Source: Microbispora hainanensis
Lineage (GTDB): Bacteria; Actinomycetota; Actinomycetes; Streptosporangiales; Streptosporangiaceae
Direction: 5' to 3'
Assembly: GCF_006874475.1 (NCBI RefSeq)
Contig: NZ_VIRM01000065.1
Coordinates: 1 to 43,487, forward strand
DNA: 43,487 bases
This document shows positions 23,636 through 32,341 of the stretch, one piece after another; the first letter of the stretch is position 1, and every line of letters begins with the position of its first letter. A program made the position numbers and the translations under genes. The notes beneath the pieces are model-generated. The model was not told the DNA's origin, made no database searches, and worked only from the letters and a program-made list of their open reading frames with translations.

Positions 23636-24148
23636 ATGACCGACACACGTATCGATCCCCCTGTCGTCGCAGGCGAGCGCGAGATGCTGCGCGCCTGGCT
23701 GGACTGGCACCGTGAGACCCTCGCCGTGAAATGTCAGGGCCTCACCGAGGAGCAGTTGCGGCTGCGCTCGGTGCCGCCCTCCAGCATGTCGCTGCTCGGC
23801 CTCGTACGGCACATGGCCGACGTCGAGCGGGCCTGGTTCCGGCGGCGGCTGAACGGCGAGGATCTCCGCGGCATCTACTACAGCGACGACTACCCGGACG
23901 GCGAGTTCGACAATGTGGACACCGCGTCCGCCGAGGAGGCGTTCGCGACCTGGCAGGCGGAGATCGAGCACGCGCGGGCGGCCGAGGAGGCCTGCGCGGA
24001 CCTGGACGCCATGACGAAGACGCCCACCAGGGACGGCGTCCACTACTCGCTGCGCTGGATCATGTGCCACATGATCGAGGAGTACGCCCGCCACAACGGC
24101 CACGCCGATCTGCTGCGCGAGCGCATCGACGGGGCGACGGGCGAGTAG
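23636..24148 (+). CDS. DinB family protein (DUF664)
   Basis: 170-aa four-helix DinB-like protein. Landmarks are LRSVPPSSMSLLGLVRHMADVE, then ERAWFRRRLNG and a C-terminal helix SLRWIMCHMIEEYARHNGHA; the His of RHMADVE and the histidines of EYARHNGH are the likely divalent-metal ligands. Many members are bacillithiol/mycothiol-dependent transferases, but this one is unassigned. The ATG at 23636 has GGAGG 8 nt upstream. It converges with the site-2 protease gene 4 nt away. Confidence 0.88.
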   Translation: MTDTRIDPPVVAGEREMLRAWLDWHRETLAVKCQGLTEEQLRLRSVPPSSMSLLGLVRHMADVERAWFRRRLNGEDLRGIYYSDDYPDGEFDNVDTASAEEAFATWQAEIEHARAAEEACADLDAMTKTPTRDGVHYSLRWIMCHMIEEYARHNGHADLLRERIDGATGE

Positions 24149-24152
24149 CCCC

Positions 24153-25457
24153 TCAGCCGGACAGGCGGACCGGGTTGACGAGGTCGGCGTAGATGAGAAG
24201 GCCGCCCATGACGACCAGCAGGGCCGCCATGACGTACGTCAGCGGGAGCGCCTTGGCCACGTCCACATGACCGGGGACGGGCCTGCGGCGCACCCGCGCG
24301 AACGCCCGCTTGACGCCCTCCCAGAGCCCGCCGGCGATGTGGCCGCCGTCCAGCGGCAGCAGCGGGATCAGGTTGAACATGCCCACGGCGAGGTTCAGCC
24401 CGGCGAGCAGGTTGATGAAGATCTCGATCTTGTTCTCGACCGAGAGGTCGGAGGCGGCGATCTCACCGCCGATGCGGCCCGCCCCGACGATGCCGATCGG
24501 CCCGTTCGGGTCGCGCTTCTCGCCCGAGAACGCGGCGTTCCACACGCCGACCATCTTCTTGGGGATGTTGACCATCGCGACGGCGGTGCGCTCGGTCAGG
24601 TCCCACATCTGCCCGACGACATAACCGGGGCCCTTCTTCACCACGATGGTGGTCGGGCTCACTCCCAGGAAGCCGACGTTCTTCTCGATCTTGTCGGGGT
24701 CGGTCAGCGAGGGCATGTCCTGCGCGATCAGATCGACCTGGACGTCGGTCCGCTGCCCGCCCCGCTCGATGCCGAGCGTCGTCACGCCCGCGCCGTGCTC
24801 CCGGATCAGCCGCTGCGCGGCCTCCCAGTCGGTGACCGGCGCGCCGCCGATGGCGACGATGTGGTCTCCGGGCCGCAGACCGGCCTTGGCGGCGGGCGTC
24901 AGCGGATCGCTGTCCCGGCAGTCCCGGTGGTCCGCCTCGGCCGCCGGGATGGCGCACTTGGACACCGAGGACACGACGGGCGTCAGCTCGCGGACGCCGA
25001 AGCCCATCATCACGACCGCGAACAGCACGAAGGCCAGCACGAAGTTCATCGCCGGGCCGCCGGTCATGATGATGACCTTCTGCCACCATGGCTTGCGGTA
25101 GAAGACCCGGCCCTCGTCCCCCGGCCGGATCTCCTCGGACGCGACCGCCCGCGCGTTCTCGATCAGGCCCTGCCAGGGACCGGTGGAGACGCTGCGCAGC
25201 TTGCCGGGCTCGTCGGACGCACGCGGCGGCAGCATGCCGATCATGCGGATGTAGCCGCCGAGCGGAACCCACTTCACGCCGTATTCGGTCTCGCCCCGCC
25301 TGCGCGACCACATCGTGGGCCCGAAGCCGACCATGTATTGGGTCACGCGTACGCCGAAGAGCTTGGCGGGCACGAGGTGCCCGATCTCGTGAAGGGCGAT
25401 CGAGACCAGCAGACCGACGAAGAGGATCACGAATCCGGCCGCGAAGAGCCAGCTCAT
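24153..25457 (-). CDS. RIP zinc metalloprotease (site-2 protease, RseP/Rip1-like)
   Basis: Intramembrane protease that cleaves anti-sigma factors or other single-pass substrates. TM1 carries HEIGH (His23-Glu24-His27) and the C-terminal third membrane motif is LLPLDGGHI near residue 368. Between them lies a PDZ domain (AGLRPGDHIVAIGGAPVTDW). About four membrane segments. The ATG at 25457 fits the family N-terminus and has GGGGG upstream; the open frame continues to 25838 but that part is unrelated. Length 434 aa. In most actinobacteria this gene lies between dxr and ispG; here neither is present. Confidence 0.93.
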   Translation of the reverse strand: MSWLFAAGFVILFVGLLVSIALHEIGHLVPAKLFGVRVTQYMVGFGPTMWSRRRGETEYGVKWVPLGGYIRMIGMLPPRASDEPGKLRSVSTGPWQGLIENARAVASEEIRPGDEGRVFYRKPWWQKVIIMTGGPAMNFVLAFVLFAVVMMGFGVRELTPVVSSVSKCAIPAAEADHRDCRDSDPLTPAAKAGLRPGDHIVAIGGAPVTDWEAAQRLIREHGAGVTTLGIERGGQRTDVQVDLIAQDMPSLTDPDKIEKNVGFLGVSPTTIVVKKGPGYVVGQMWDLTERTAVAMVNIPKKMVGVWNAAFSGEKRDPNGPIGIVGAGRIGGEIAASDLSVENKIEIFINLLAGLNLAVGMFNLIPLLPLDGGHIAGGLWEGVKRAFARVRRRPVPGHVDVAKALPLTYVMAALLVVMGGLLIYADLVNPVRLSG

Positions 25458-25592
25458 CAGCGCGTACCCCCGAGGTGGAGAAGGTGCCCTGGCAGACGAA
25501 GCACCCTTCGAGCGTAGCCCACCCGCACGAGGGCGAAGACTTTTCCGGGGCCGGTGCGGCTTGCCCGTGTGTGACCGGTTGGGGACACTTCG

Positions 25593-25621
25593 TTGACAGT
25601 GTGCAGTTGGGCGATCACCCT
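25593..25621 (+). promoter_or_regulatory. Candidate promoter of response regulator
   Basis: A perfect TTGACA (25593-25598) is followed after 17 nt by CACCCT (25616-25621), an acceptable -10. Transcription would begin near 25628, giving a 20-nt leader with GGGGAG before the TTG start. Confidence 0.5.
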
Positions 25622-25647
25622 TTGAAGGACGTCCAGAGGGGAGCATC

Positions 25648-26253
25648 TTGATCCGGATCCTGGTGGCCGAACACCTTCCGTTGGTGCGGCGAGGCCTGGT
25701 CGCGTCCCTCGACGAGGAGGACGACCTGCGGGTGGTCGCGGACGTCGGGTCGGGCGAGGACATCGTGCCCGCGGCCCTCGACGTACGGCCGGACGCCGCC
25801 GTGGTCGACGCCGACCTCCCGGGAGTGGACGGGCTCACGGCCGCCGCGCGGCTGGGAGAGAAGGCGCCGCGCTGCCGCGTGATGCTGCTGTCGGCGCAGC
25901 CCAGCCCGGGTCACGTCAAGCGGGCCTTCGCGGCGGGCGTCCTCGGCTACCTGGGCATCGAGGTGGCCCCCGAGCATCTCGCCGACGGCATCCGCCGGAT
26001 GGTCGCCGGACGCCGGGTCGTCGACTCCGAGCTCGCCGTCGCCGCGCTGGAGGCCGCCGACTGCCCGCTGACGCCGCGGGAGCACGAGGTGCTGCGGCTC
26101 GCGGCGGGCGGCGGGCGCTCGAAGGACATCGCGGCCGAGCTGGGCCTGTCCGTCGGCACCGTGCGCAACCACCTGTCGCGCATCCTCGTCAAGACCGGGG
26201 CGCGCAACCGCGTCGACGCCGTGCGGATCGCCACCGACTCCGGCTGGCTGTAG
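25648..26253 (+). CDS. NarL/LuxR-type response regulator with atypical receiver
   Basis: 201 aa: receiver (1-120) plus LuxR HTH (LTPREHEVLRLAAGGGRSKD, then DIAAELGLSVGTVRNHLSRI). The overall sequence is DesR-like. The phospho-acceptor Asp54 (AVVDADLPGVDG) and Ser82 are kept, but the acidic pair is Glu8-His9 and the conserved Lys is Ile104 (GYLGIEV). Loss of the Lys usually weakens or abolishes phosphorylation-driven switching. The TTG start has GGGGAG upstream. No histidine kinase is adjacent, so it is an orphan. It converges with a PP2C gene. Confidence 0.9.
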   Translation: MIRILVAEHLPLVRRGLVASLDEEDDLRVVADVGSGEDIVPAALDVRPDAAVVDADLPGVDGLTAAARLGEKAPRCRVMLLSAQPSPGHVKRAFAAGVLGYLGIEVAPEHLADGIRRMVAGRRVVDSELAVAALEAADCPLTPREHEVLRLAAGGGRSKDIAAELGLSVGTVRNHLSRILVKTGARNRVDAVRIATDSGWL

Positions 26254-26258
26254 GAAGG

Positions 26259-27371
26259 TCAGGGGCGCCAGATCAGGACGAGCGCGCAGTCGTCGTTGTG
26301 CCCGGAGGACATCGCCTGCACGAGCTGCCGGGCCTTGTCGCGGAAACCCGACGGCAGCAGCCGCTCGGCCTCGCCGAGCAGCCGGTCGAGCCCGGCGTCG
26401 ATGTCCCGGCCGGGCTGCTCGATCAGCCCGTCGGTGAACAGCATGAGCGCGTCGCCCTTGCGCAGCACCCCGCTGTCGGTCTCGCAGGCGAGATCGGGCA
26501 CCACGCCGAGCACGACGCCCTTCGCCGTGGAGACCCGCCACGTGCCCGACCCGGAGTCGAACCGGACCACGGGCGGGTGCCCCGCCGAGGTGATGGTGTA
26601 CTCCCCCGTGGACAGATCGAGCTCCAGGTGGACGGCCGTGACGAACCCCTCGTCACCGAGCTGGCGGTGCAGGTAGGAGTTGCACGCCGCGAGGAAGTCG
26701 TCCACCGAGCCGAGCAGGCCGCCGAAGGTGCCCGACAGCATGAGCGCGCGGGTTCCCGCGTCCACGCCCTTGCCGGACACGTCGACGACCGCCAGCTGGA
26801 CCCGGTCGCCCTCCCGCATCGAGACGACGAAGTCACCGCCGAACGACGATCCGCCGGCCTGCTTCAGCACGACCTTGCCGCCCCAGTCCTTGGGCAGCGG
26901 CGGCAGCTCGCTCTGCCGCTTGAGCCGGTCGCGCAGCTCCAGCAGCATCGCGTCACCACGCAGGCCCTGGACCCCGAGCTTGCCCCGCGTCCGCGCCATC
27001 GTCCAGGCCAGCGCGGCGGTGAAGGCCATCGTGATGAGCAGGCCGGGGCCGACGCTGAGCACCCCCGTGACCGGTCCCATGTACGTCAGCGCCGCCGCGA
27101 CCACGCACAGCAGGAGCGCGAGACTGCGCAGCCGGAGCTGGAGGCCGCCGATCAGCGTGAAGAGGATCAGCAGCGAGGGCGAGAACCAGTACGCCGACAC
27201 CTCCGCGTCGAGCACGCCGACCACGGTGGTGAGCACGACCAGCGCGATGAGAAGGTAGCGGTCCTTCGACCACACCTTCCTCGCGAAGCGGACCAGCGGC
27301 ACCAGGAGTGGCACGCGCGCCAGGAACGCGCGCAGCCGAGGAGGGATCAGCGGCGCCGGACGGGAATTCAT
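26259..27371 (-). CDS. Membrane-anchored PP2C/SpoIIE-type phosphatase
   Basis: 370 aa. Four hydrophobic segments lie between residues about 38 and 125 (LLIALVVLTTVVGVL, SLLILFTLIGGL, LALLLCVVAAAL, GLLITMAFTAALAW). The C-terminal catalytic domain has GGDFVVSM, AVVDVSGKGVDAG, TSAGHPPVV, LFTDGLIEQ and GHNDDCALVLI, the usual metal-binding Asp set. It would dephosphorylate a STAS-type or similar partner at the membrane. The ATG has GAGG 5 nt upstream. No partner gene is adjacent; the convergent neighbour is an orphan response regulator. Confidence 0.92.
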   Translation of the reverse strand: MNSRPAPLIPPRLRAFLARVPLLVPLVRFARKVWSKDRYLLIALVVLTTVVGVLDAEVSAYWFSPSLLILFTLIGGLQLRLRSLALLLCVVAAALTYMGPVTGVLSVGPGLLITMAFTAALAWTMARTRGKLGVQGLRGDAMLLELRDRLKRQSELPPLPKDWGGKVVLKQAGGSSFGGDFVVSMREGDRVQLAVVDVSGKGVDAGTRALMLSGTFGGLLGSVDDFLAACNSYLHRQLGDEGFVTAVHLELDLSTGEYTITSAGHPPVVRFDSGSGTWRVSTAKGVVLGVVPDLACETDSGVLRKGDALMLFTDGLIEQPGRDIDAGLDRLLGEAERLLPSGFRDKARQLVQAMSSGHNDDCALVLIWRP

Positions 27372-27488
27372 GATGGCCTCGACTGTATCCGGACATCCCA
27401 GGTAGCGATACCTGCTTGACCAACGTCTAGATCATCCGGCACGGATATTGGCTCGCCTCACGCCGCACCCCGCTTCTACGGTGCTGTG

Positions 27489-28718
27489 ATGAGCATCACC
27501 GTTCGCCCCATCGAGGAATCCGAGTGGCCGGCCTTCGCCGCCGTCGACTACGAGGCGTTCAACGGCACCTACCCCCTGGAGCTGACCGACCGCTGGCGCG
27601 AGGTCATGGAGCTCGACCGCCTGCTGTCCGCCTTCGACGGCGATCTGATGGTCGGCTGCGCCGGCGCGCTGTCCTTCGAGATGACGGTCCCCGGCGGGCC
27701 GATCCCCGTGGCCGGCGTCACGTCGGTCGGCGTGCTCCCCTCGCATCGCCGCCGCGGCGTGCTGACCGCGCTCATGACCCGGCAGCTGCACGACCTGCAC
27801 GAGAACGGGGGTGAGGCCGTCGCCGCGCTCTATGCCAGCGAGGCGGGCATCTACGGGCGCTTCGGATATGGCAGGGCCGCCGACGCCCTGTCCTTCCGCA
27901 TCCCCACCCACGGCTCGGCCTTCACGCGCTCGGCCCCCGCCGATCCCGCGCTGCGCCTGCGCGTGGCCACCCCCGCCGACGCACTGGCCGCCCTTCAGCG
28001 GGTCTACGACGCCGTACGGCAGAGCCGTCCCGGCCTGTACACGAGGTCCGACGGGTTCTGGCGGAACGAGGTCATCCCGGACACCGAGCACGACCGGGGC
28101 GGGATGGGCCCGCTGCGCTGCCTCGTCGCCGAGGACGCGACCGGAGTGCGCGGCTACGCGCTGTTCCGGGCCAAGGCCGACTGGAACGAGCACGCCGTGC
28201 CGGAAGGAGAGGTCCGGCTCCTGGAGCTGATGGCCACCGATCCCGCGGCGTACGCGCTGGTCTGGCGCGGCGTCCTCGACCGCGACCTGTGCACGGTCGT
28301 CCACGCCGGCCGGCGGCCGGTGGACGACCCGATCATGCATCTGCTGGCCGATCCCCGCCGGCTCAACGCGATCTGGTTCGACGACCTGTGGATCCGCCTG
28401 GTCGACGTGGACCGGGCCCTGTCCGCCCGCGCGTACGCGGCCCCCGCCGACCTGGTCCTGGAGGTCGTGGACGAGACCTGCCCGTGGAACGCCGGCCGCC
28501 GCCGCCTCGTCACCGACAAGGGGTCGTGCGAACCGACGGACGCGCCCGCCGACCTCACGCTGCCGGTCGACGTGCTGGGCGCGGCCTACCTCGGCGGGCG
28601 GCCCCTGCGGGCGGCGGCGGACGCCGGGCTGGTGCGGGAGCACCGGCCGGGGGCCGTGCGCGAGCTGTCGGCCGCCATGCTGTGGGACCCGGCCCCCTGG
28701 GGCTGCCGGGTGTTCTGA
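27489..28718 (+). CDS. Eis-like GNAT N-acetyltransferase
   Basis: 409 aa with the architecture of the Eis family: an N-terminal GNAT domain (VTSVGVLPSHRRRGVLTALM is the acetyl-CoA pyrophosphate loop), a second GNAT-like domain, and a C-terminal sterol-carrier-like region. It ends in ...WGCRVF; in Eis the C-terminal Phe carboxylate is catalytic. Known relatives acetylate aminoglycosides or lysines, but substrate cannot be inferred here. GTG 27486 directly precedes ATG 27489; TACGGT lies 6 nt before the ATG with no Shine-Dalgarno, suggesting a leaderless ATG start. Confidence 0.88.
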   Translation: MSITVRPIEESEWPAFAAVDYEAFNGTYPLELTDRWREVMELDRLLSAFDGDLMVGCAGALSFEMTVPGGPIPVAGVTSVGVLPSHRRRGVLTALMTRQLHDLHENGGEAVAALYASEAGIYGRFGYGRAADALSFRIPTHGSAFTRSAPADPALRLRVATPADALAALQRVYDAVRQSRPGLYTRSDGFWRNEVIPDTEHDRGGMGPLRCLVAEDATGVRGYALFRAKADWNEHAVPEGEVRLLELMATDPAAYALVWRGVLDRDLCTVVHAGRRPVDDPIMHLLADPRRLNAIWFDDLWIRLVDVDRALSARAYAAPADLVLEVVDETCPWNAGRRRLVTDKGSCEPTDAPADLTLPVDVLGAAYLGGRPLRAAADAGLVREHRPGAVRELSAAMLWDPAPWGCRVF

Positions 28719-28756
28719 TCTCCGCACGGCCGCCGGGACCGCGTAGGCTTCGAGGC

Positions 28757-28918
28757 ATGGCGCTGCAGAGTTTGCAGATCACCGCGATCACGGCCATGCG
28801 GGCCCGTGACGTGTCCCGGCCGACGCCCGAGCAGCAGGAGGCCGCCGACCAGCGGCCGCTGCGCGACGAGACACCCCGGCGGGAACCCCGCCGGGGCCGG
28901 GACAAGGACGCTCGCTAG
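28757..28918 (+). CDS. Small basic protein, 53 aa
   Basis: MALQSLQITAITAMRARDV is followed by a charged tail rich in Arg, Glu and Pro (RRGRDKDAR end). The N-terminal helix looks constrained, while the tail is low-complexity. The ATG has GAGG 1-4 nt upstream or TAGGCT 7 nt upstream. It lies 38 nt after the Eis-like gene. I have an impression of similar short actinobacterial proteins but no name. A GC-rich hairpin (CCCCGGCGGG/CCCGCCGGGG) overlaps its 3' end. Confidence 0.5.
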   Translation: MALQSLQITAITAMRARDVSRPTPEQQEAADQRPLRDETPRREPRRGRDKDAR

Positions 28919-28976
28919 CCGTACGGCGCCGAAGGAACGGCGCTGGTTACGGCGCTGGAGTTACCGCCGGAGGCGC

Positions 28977-29447
28977 TCAGGCGGGCAGCGGCGGCAGTTT
29001 GCCGGTGGCCTCGTATTCGGCCAGCTGGCGGATCCGCCTGGCGTGCCGCTCGGCCCCGGAGAACGGCGTGGCCAGGAAGATCTCGACGAACCTGGTGGCC
29101 TCCTCCGGCGTGTGCTGCCGGGCGCCCAGGCTGATCACGTTGGCGTCGTTGTGCTCGCGGGCGAGCTTCGCCGTTTCCTCGTTCCAGGCGAGGGCCGCGC
29201 GCACCCCCCGCACCTTGTTGGCGGCGATCTGCTCGCCGTTCCCCGAGCCGCCGATCACCACCCCGAGGCTGCCCGCGTCGCCGATCACGCCCTCCGCGGC
29301 GCGCAGCACGAACGGCGGGTAGTCGTCCTCCGCATCGTAGACGTGGGGGCCGCAGTCCTTCACCTCGTGGCCCTGCTCCTTGAGCCAGGCGACCAGATGA
29401 TTCTTGAGCTCGTAGCCGGCATGGTCGGCACCGATGTAGACACGCAC
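28977..29447 (-). CDS. rpiB: Ribose-5-phosphate isomerase B
   Basis: Interconverts ribose-5-phosphate and ribulose-5-phosphate in the pentose phosphate pathway. Motifs are GADHAGYELK at the N-terminus, DDYPPFVLRAAEGV, VIGGSGNGEQIAANKV, RAALAWNEETAKLAREHNDA and NVISLGARQ. The family loop Gly-(Cys/Ser)-Gly reads GGSGNG, i.e. the Ser form found in mycobacterial RpiB. Length 156 aa is normal. The GTG start at 29447 has GGGAAA upstream. Confidence 0.95.
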   Translation of the reverse strand: MRVYIGADHAGYELKNHLVAWLKEQGHEVKDCGPHVYDAEDDYPPFVLRAAEGVIGDAGSLGVVIGGSGNGEQIAANKVRGVRAALAWNEETAKLAREHNDANVISLGARQHTPEEATRFVEIFLATPFSGAERHARRIRQLAEYEATGKLPPLPA

Positions 29448-29555
29448 GACACAAGTTTCCCAGAAAGGCTCTGGCGGCGACGACCCCGGGCTCCACTAGA
29501 GTAATAGCCGATATGGGCCTGCGTCCCTTACACCCTCCCGCCTGACAGGAGTGTC

Positions 29556-30044
29556 ATGCACGAGCTTCGGTATGTCGGCGACCCGGTCCTGCGTACCCCC
29601 GCCGAGCCCGTGACGGACTTCGACCGCGAGCTGCGCCGGCTGATCGACGAGATGTTCGCGATCATGTACCAGTCCGACGGCGTCGGGCTCGCGGGGCCGC
29701 AGATCGGCGTGGGCCTGCGGCTGTTCGTCTACGACATCAGCAACCGCAAGGGCCACGTGATCAACCCGGAGCTGACGATCGACGACACCGAGCAGGTCGT
29801 CGAGGAGGAGGGCTGCCTGTCGGTGCCCGGCAAGGAGACCGGCAGACCGCTGTACGCCCCGACCCCCCGCGCCGCCGGGGTCACCCTGCGCGGGGTCGAC
29901 AAGCTCGGCCGGCCCGTCACCGTGAAGGCCCGCGGCATGCTCGCCCGGTGCTTCCAGCACGAGTTCGACCACCTCGAAGGCATGCTGTACGTCGACCGGC
30001 TGGGCAAGGACGAGCGCCGCAAGATCCTGCTGCAGGCGCCCTGA
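29556..30044 (+). CDS. def: Peptide deformylase
   Basis: Removes the formyl group from the N-terminal Met of nascent proteins. All three motifs are present: GVGLAGPQIG (residues 42-51), EGCLSVPG (about 85-92) and QHEFDHLEG (about 133-141); the Cys and two His bind the metal. Length 162 aa. The ATG has AGGAG 4 nt upstream. Transcribed alone, converging with the aldehyde dehydrogenase 4 nt away. Confidence 0.96.
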   Translation: MHELRYVGDPVLRTPAEPVTDFDRELRRLIDEMFAIMYQSDGVGLAGPQIGVGLRLFVYDISNRKGHVINPELTIDDTEQVVEEEGCLSVPGKETGRPLYAPTPRAAGVTLRGVDKLGRPVTVKARGMLARCFQHEFDHLEGMLYVDRLGKDERRKILLQAP

Positions 30045-30048
30045 CGTC

Positions 30049-31464
30049 CTACAGCTGGATGGCCTTGACCTCCAGGAACTCCTCCAGGCCGAACTCGCCC
30101 AGCTCGCGGCCGATGCCGGAGTGCTTGTAGCCGCCGAACGGCGCCATCGTGTTGAACCGGCCGCCGTTGACCGACACCTGCCCAGTGCGCAGGCGGCGCG
30201 CGACCGCGAGGGCGTGGTCCTCGGTGCCCGCCCAGACCGCCCCCGACAGCCCGTACGGCGTGCCGTTGGCGATCTCGACGGCCTCGTTCTCGGACGAGAA
30301 CGGGATGATCGACAGCACCGGGCCGAAGATCTCCTCCTGCTCGATGGCCATGCCGGGCGAGACGCCCGCGAAGATCGCGGGCTCGACGTAGTAGCCGCGT
30401 TCCAGGGGGTTGTCGGTGCTGCCGAGCACGAGGCGGGCGCCCTCCTCCTGGCCGCGGTTGATGTACTTGACGACCCGGTCGCGCTGGGCGGCGGACACCA
30501 GGGGCCCCAGGCGTGTGCCCTCGGCGAACGGATCGCCGGGGACGTAGGCGCCGGCCGCCTGCACGGCCAGCCGCACGGCGTCGTCGTACTGGTCCCAGTG
30601 GACGAGCATCCGGGTCAGCGCCGTACAGGTCTGGCCCGAGTTGAGGTAGGCCCCCGCGACGCCGTTCTTGACGGCCTTCTCCAGGTCGGCGTCCGGGAGG
30701 ATGATGTTCGCCGACTTGCCGCCCAGCTCCAGGGCCACCCGCTTGACCGTCTCGGCCGCGAGGGCCGCGACCCGGCGGCCCGCCCTGGTGGACCCGGTGA
30801 ACGAGACCATGTCGACGTCCGGGTGGGCGGCGATGGCCTCGCCGACCACCGGCCCGTGACCGCTGACCATGTTGAACACGCCGGGCGGCAGCCCGATCTC
30901 GTGGAAGATGCCGGCCAGCGCGTACGCCGCGAGCGGCGCGACCTCGCTCGGCTTGAGCACGACGGTGCACCCGGCCGCGAGGGCCGGAGCCACCTTGCAC
31001 ACCACCTGGTGGAGCGGGTAGTTCCACGGCGTGATCGCGCCGACCACGCCGACGGGCTCCCGCACGACGAGCGAGTTGCCCACGCGGCCGGCGTCGAACT
31101 CGTACCGCTTGGCGAGGTCGGCGTAGGAGGCCAGCACCTCGGCCGGCATCAGCGTCTGCACCTTCAGCGCGAGCGTGAGCGGGGCGCCCATGTCGGTGGC
31201 GATCGTCGCCGCGATCTCCTGCGCGCGTTCCTGCAGCAGCCCGGCCGCCGCCCCCAGGAACGCGGCGCGTTCGGCCGGTTCCAGGGCCGACCACGACGGG
31301 AAGGCGGCACGGGCGGCGGCGACGGCGGACTCGACGTCGGCGGGCGCCCCGGCGGGCACGCGGTCCACGACCTCCTCGGTCGCGGGGTTGACGACGTCGA
31401 CGGCCTCGCGCGAGGAGGACGGGACCCAGGCTCCGTTCACGTAGAGGTGACGCATGTCACTCAT
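30049..31464 (-). CDS. Aldehyde dehydrogenase family protein
   Basis: 471-aa NAD(P)-dependent dehydrogenase oxidising an aldehyde to an acid. Motifs: ITPWNYPLHQV, VLKPSEVAPL, SFTGSTRAGRRVA, the general-base Glu in LELGGKSANI (about 245), the catalytic Cys in NSGQTCTAL (about 280), and EEIFGPVLSIIPF. The substrate is unclear. The ATG at 31464 has GAGG 7 nt upstream; the open frame runs further to 31635 but that overlaps the next gene. It follows the Rv2466c-like gene by 86 nt in the same direction and may be its operon partner. Confidence 0.94.
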   Translation of the reverse strand: MSDMRHLYVNGAWVPSSSREAVDVVNPATEEVVDRVPAGAPADVESAVAAARAAFPSWSALEPAERAAFLGAAAGLLQERAQEIAATIATDMGAPLTLALKVQTLMPAEVLASYADLAKRYEFDAGRVGNSLVVREPVGVVGAITPWNYPLHQVVCKVAPALAAGCTVVLKPSEVAPLAAYALAGIFHEIGLPPGVFNMVSGHGPVVGEAIAAHPDVDMVSFTGSTRAGRRVAALAAETVKRVALELGGKSANIILPDADLEKAVKNGVAGAYLNSGQTCTALTRMLVHWDQYDDAVRLAVQAAGAYVPGDPFAEGTRLGPLVSAAQRDRVVKYINRGQEEGARLVLGSTDNPLERGYYVEPAIFAGVSPGMAIEQEEIFGPVLSIIPFSSENEAVEIANGTPYGLSGAVWAGTEDHALAVARRLRTGQVSVNGGRFNTMAPFGGYKHSGIGRELGEFGLEEFLEVKAIQL

Positions 31465-31550
31465 CCTTGCGCCTCGGCTGTCAGATGGCGAGTCCTCCGG
31501 CCGAAACCTTTCCAGTGGATTCCCGCGAGGGTGAAGGAGCCTGTGAAGCC

Positions 31551-32159
31551 TCAGGTGAAGATCGGGTCGCGGGTCCTCGACCTCTTCAGCTCGAAGAAGC
31601 CGTCGGTGCCGGCGACGAGCAGGACGCCGTCCCACAGGCGCGCGGCGGCCTCGCCCCTCGGGATGGGCGAGACGACGGGGCCGAAGAACGCCGCGCCCTC
31701 GACCGCGATGACGGGCGTGCCGACCTCCTGGCCGACCAGGTCGATGCCCTCGCCGTGCGAGCGCCGGATCTCCTCGTCATACTCGTCCGAGTCGTGCGCG
31801 GCCACCAGCGCGGGGTCGAGCCCGGCGGCGGTGAGGGCCTCGGCGATCGTGTCCAGGCCGCGGTCGCGTCCCTCGTCGTGGAAGCGCCTGCCGATCTCCG
31901 TGTAGAGGGTGCCGAGCACCTCCTCGCCGTACTTGTCCGCGGCGGCCGCCAGCACCCGCACGGCGCCGAGCGTCTGCTTGACCCTCTCGGCGTACTCGGC
32001 GGGGATGTCCTTGTCCTCGTTCAGCACCGCCAGGCTCATGATGTGCCAGCGCACGTCGATGGGACGGAGCGCGGCAACCTCGTGGATCCAGCGCGAAGTG
32101 ATCCACGCCCAGGGGCAGGCGGGGTCGAACCAGAAATCGACAAGCTTTCGGTCGGACAC
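31551..32159 (-). CDS. DsbA-family protein, mycothiol-dependent nitroreductase (Rv2466c-like)
   Basis: 202-aa thioredoxin-fold protein close to M. tuberculosis Rv2466c along its length: VDFWFDPACPWAWITSRWI, IMSLAVLNED, LYTEIGRRFHDEG, GTPVIAVEGAAFFGPVVS, PRGEAAARLWDG and FFELKRSRT. The active site is Cys15-Pro-Trp-Ala18, not CPWC: the resolving Cys is absent, so catalysis would depend on mycothiol at one Cys. The GTG start at 32159 has GAGGG 7 nt upstream. It is divergent from pepN. Confidence 0.92.
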   Translation of the reverse strand: MSDRKLVDFWFDPACPWAWITSRWIHEVAALRPIDVRWHIMSLAVLNEDKDIPAEYAERVKQTLGAVRVLAAAADKYGEEVLGTLYTEIGRRFHDEGRDRGLDTIAEALTAAGLDPALVAAHDSDEYDEEIRRSHGEGIDLVGQEVGTPVIAVEGAAFFGPVVSPIPRGEAAARLWDGVLLVAGTDGFFELKRSRTRDPIFT

Positions 32160-32341
32160 TGTGACACCCTCTCGTACGGACTATGGTTCCCTCGGTCGTC
32201 AACCCGGGCAGGAAATCTCCTATTCCAGGTAGGAGCGATCTCGAATCCGCCTTGTCGCCGCGGCGTGGCAGGATTCATGCAATCCCTGCCGCGACGGGGC
32301 GGCGGGGGTCGGGGGCGTTGATCATGCGATGAGGAGCGGGT

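Noticed and set aside
28874..28896. Hairpin CCCCGGCGGG/CCCGCCGGGG as a terminator
   Set aside because: It lies inside the 53-aa reading frame and could be coding low-complexity; not called separately.
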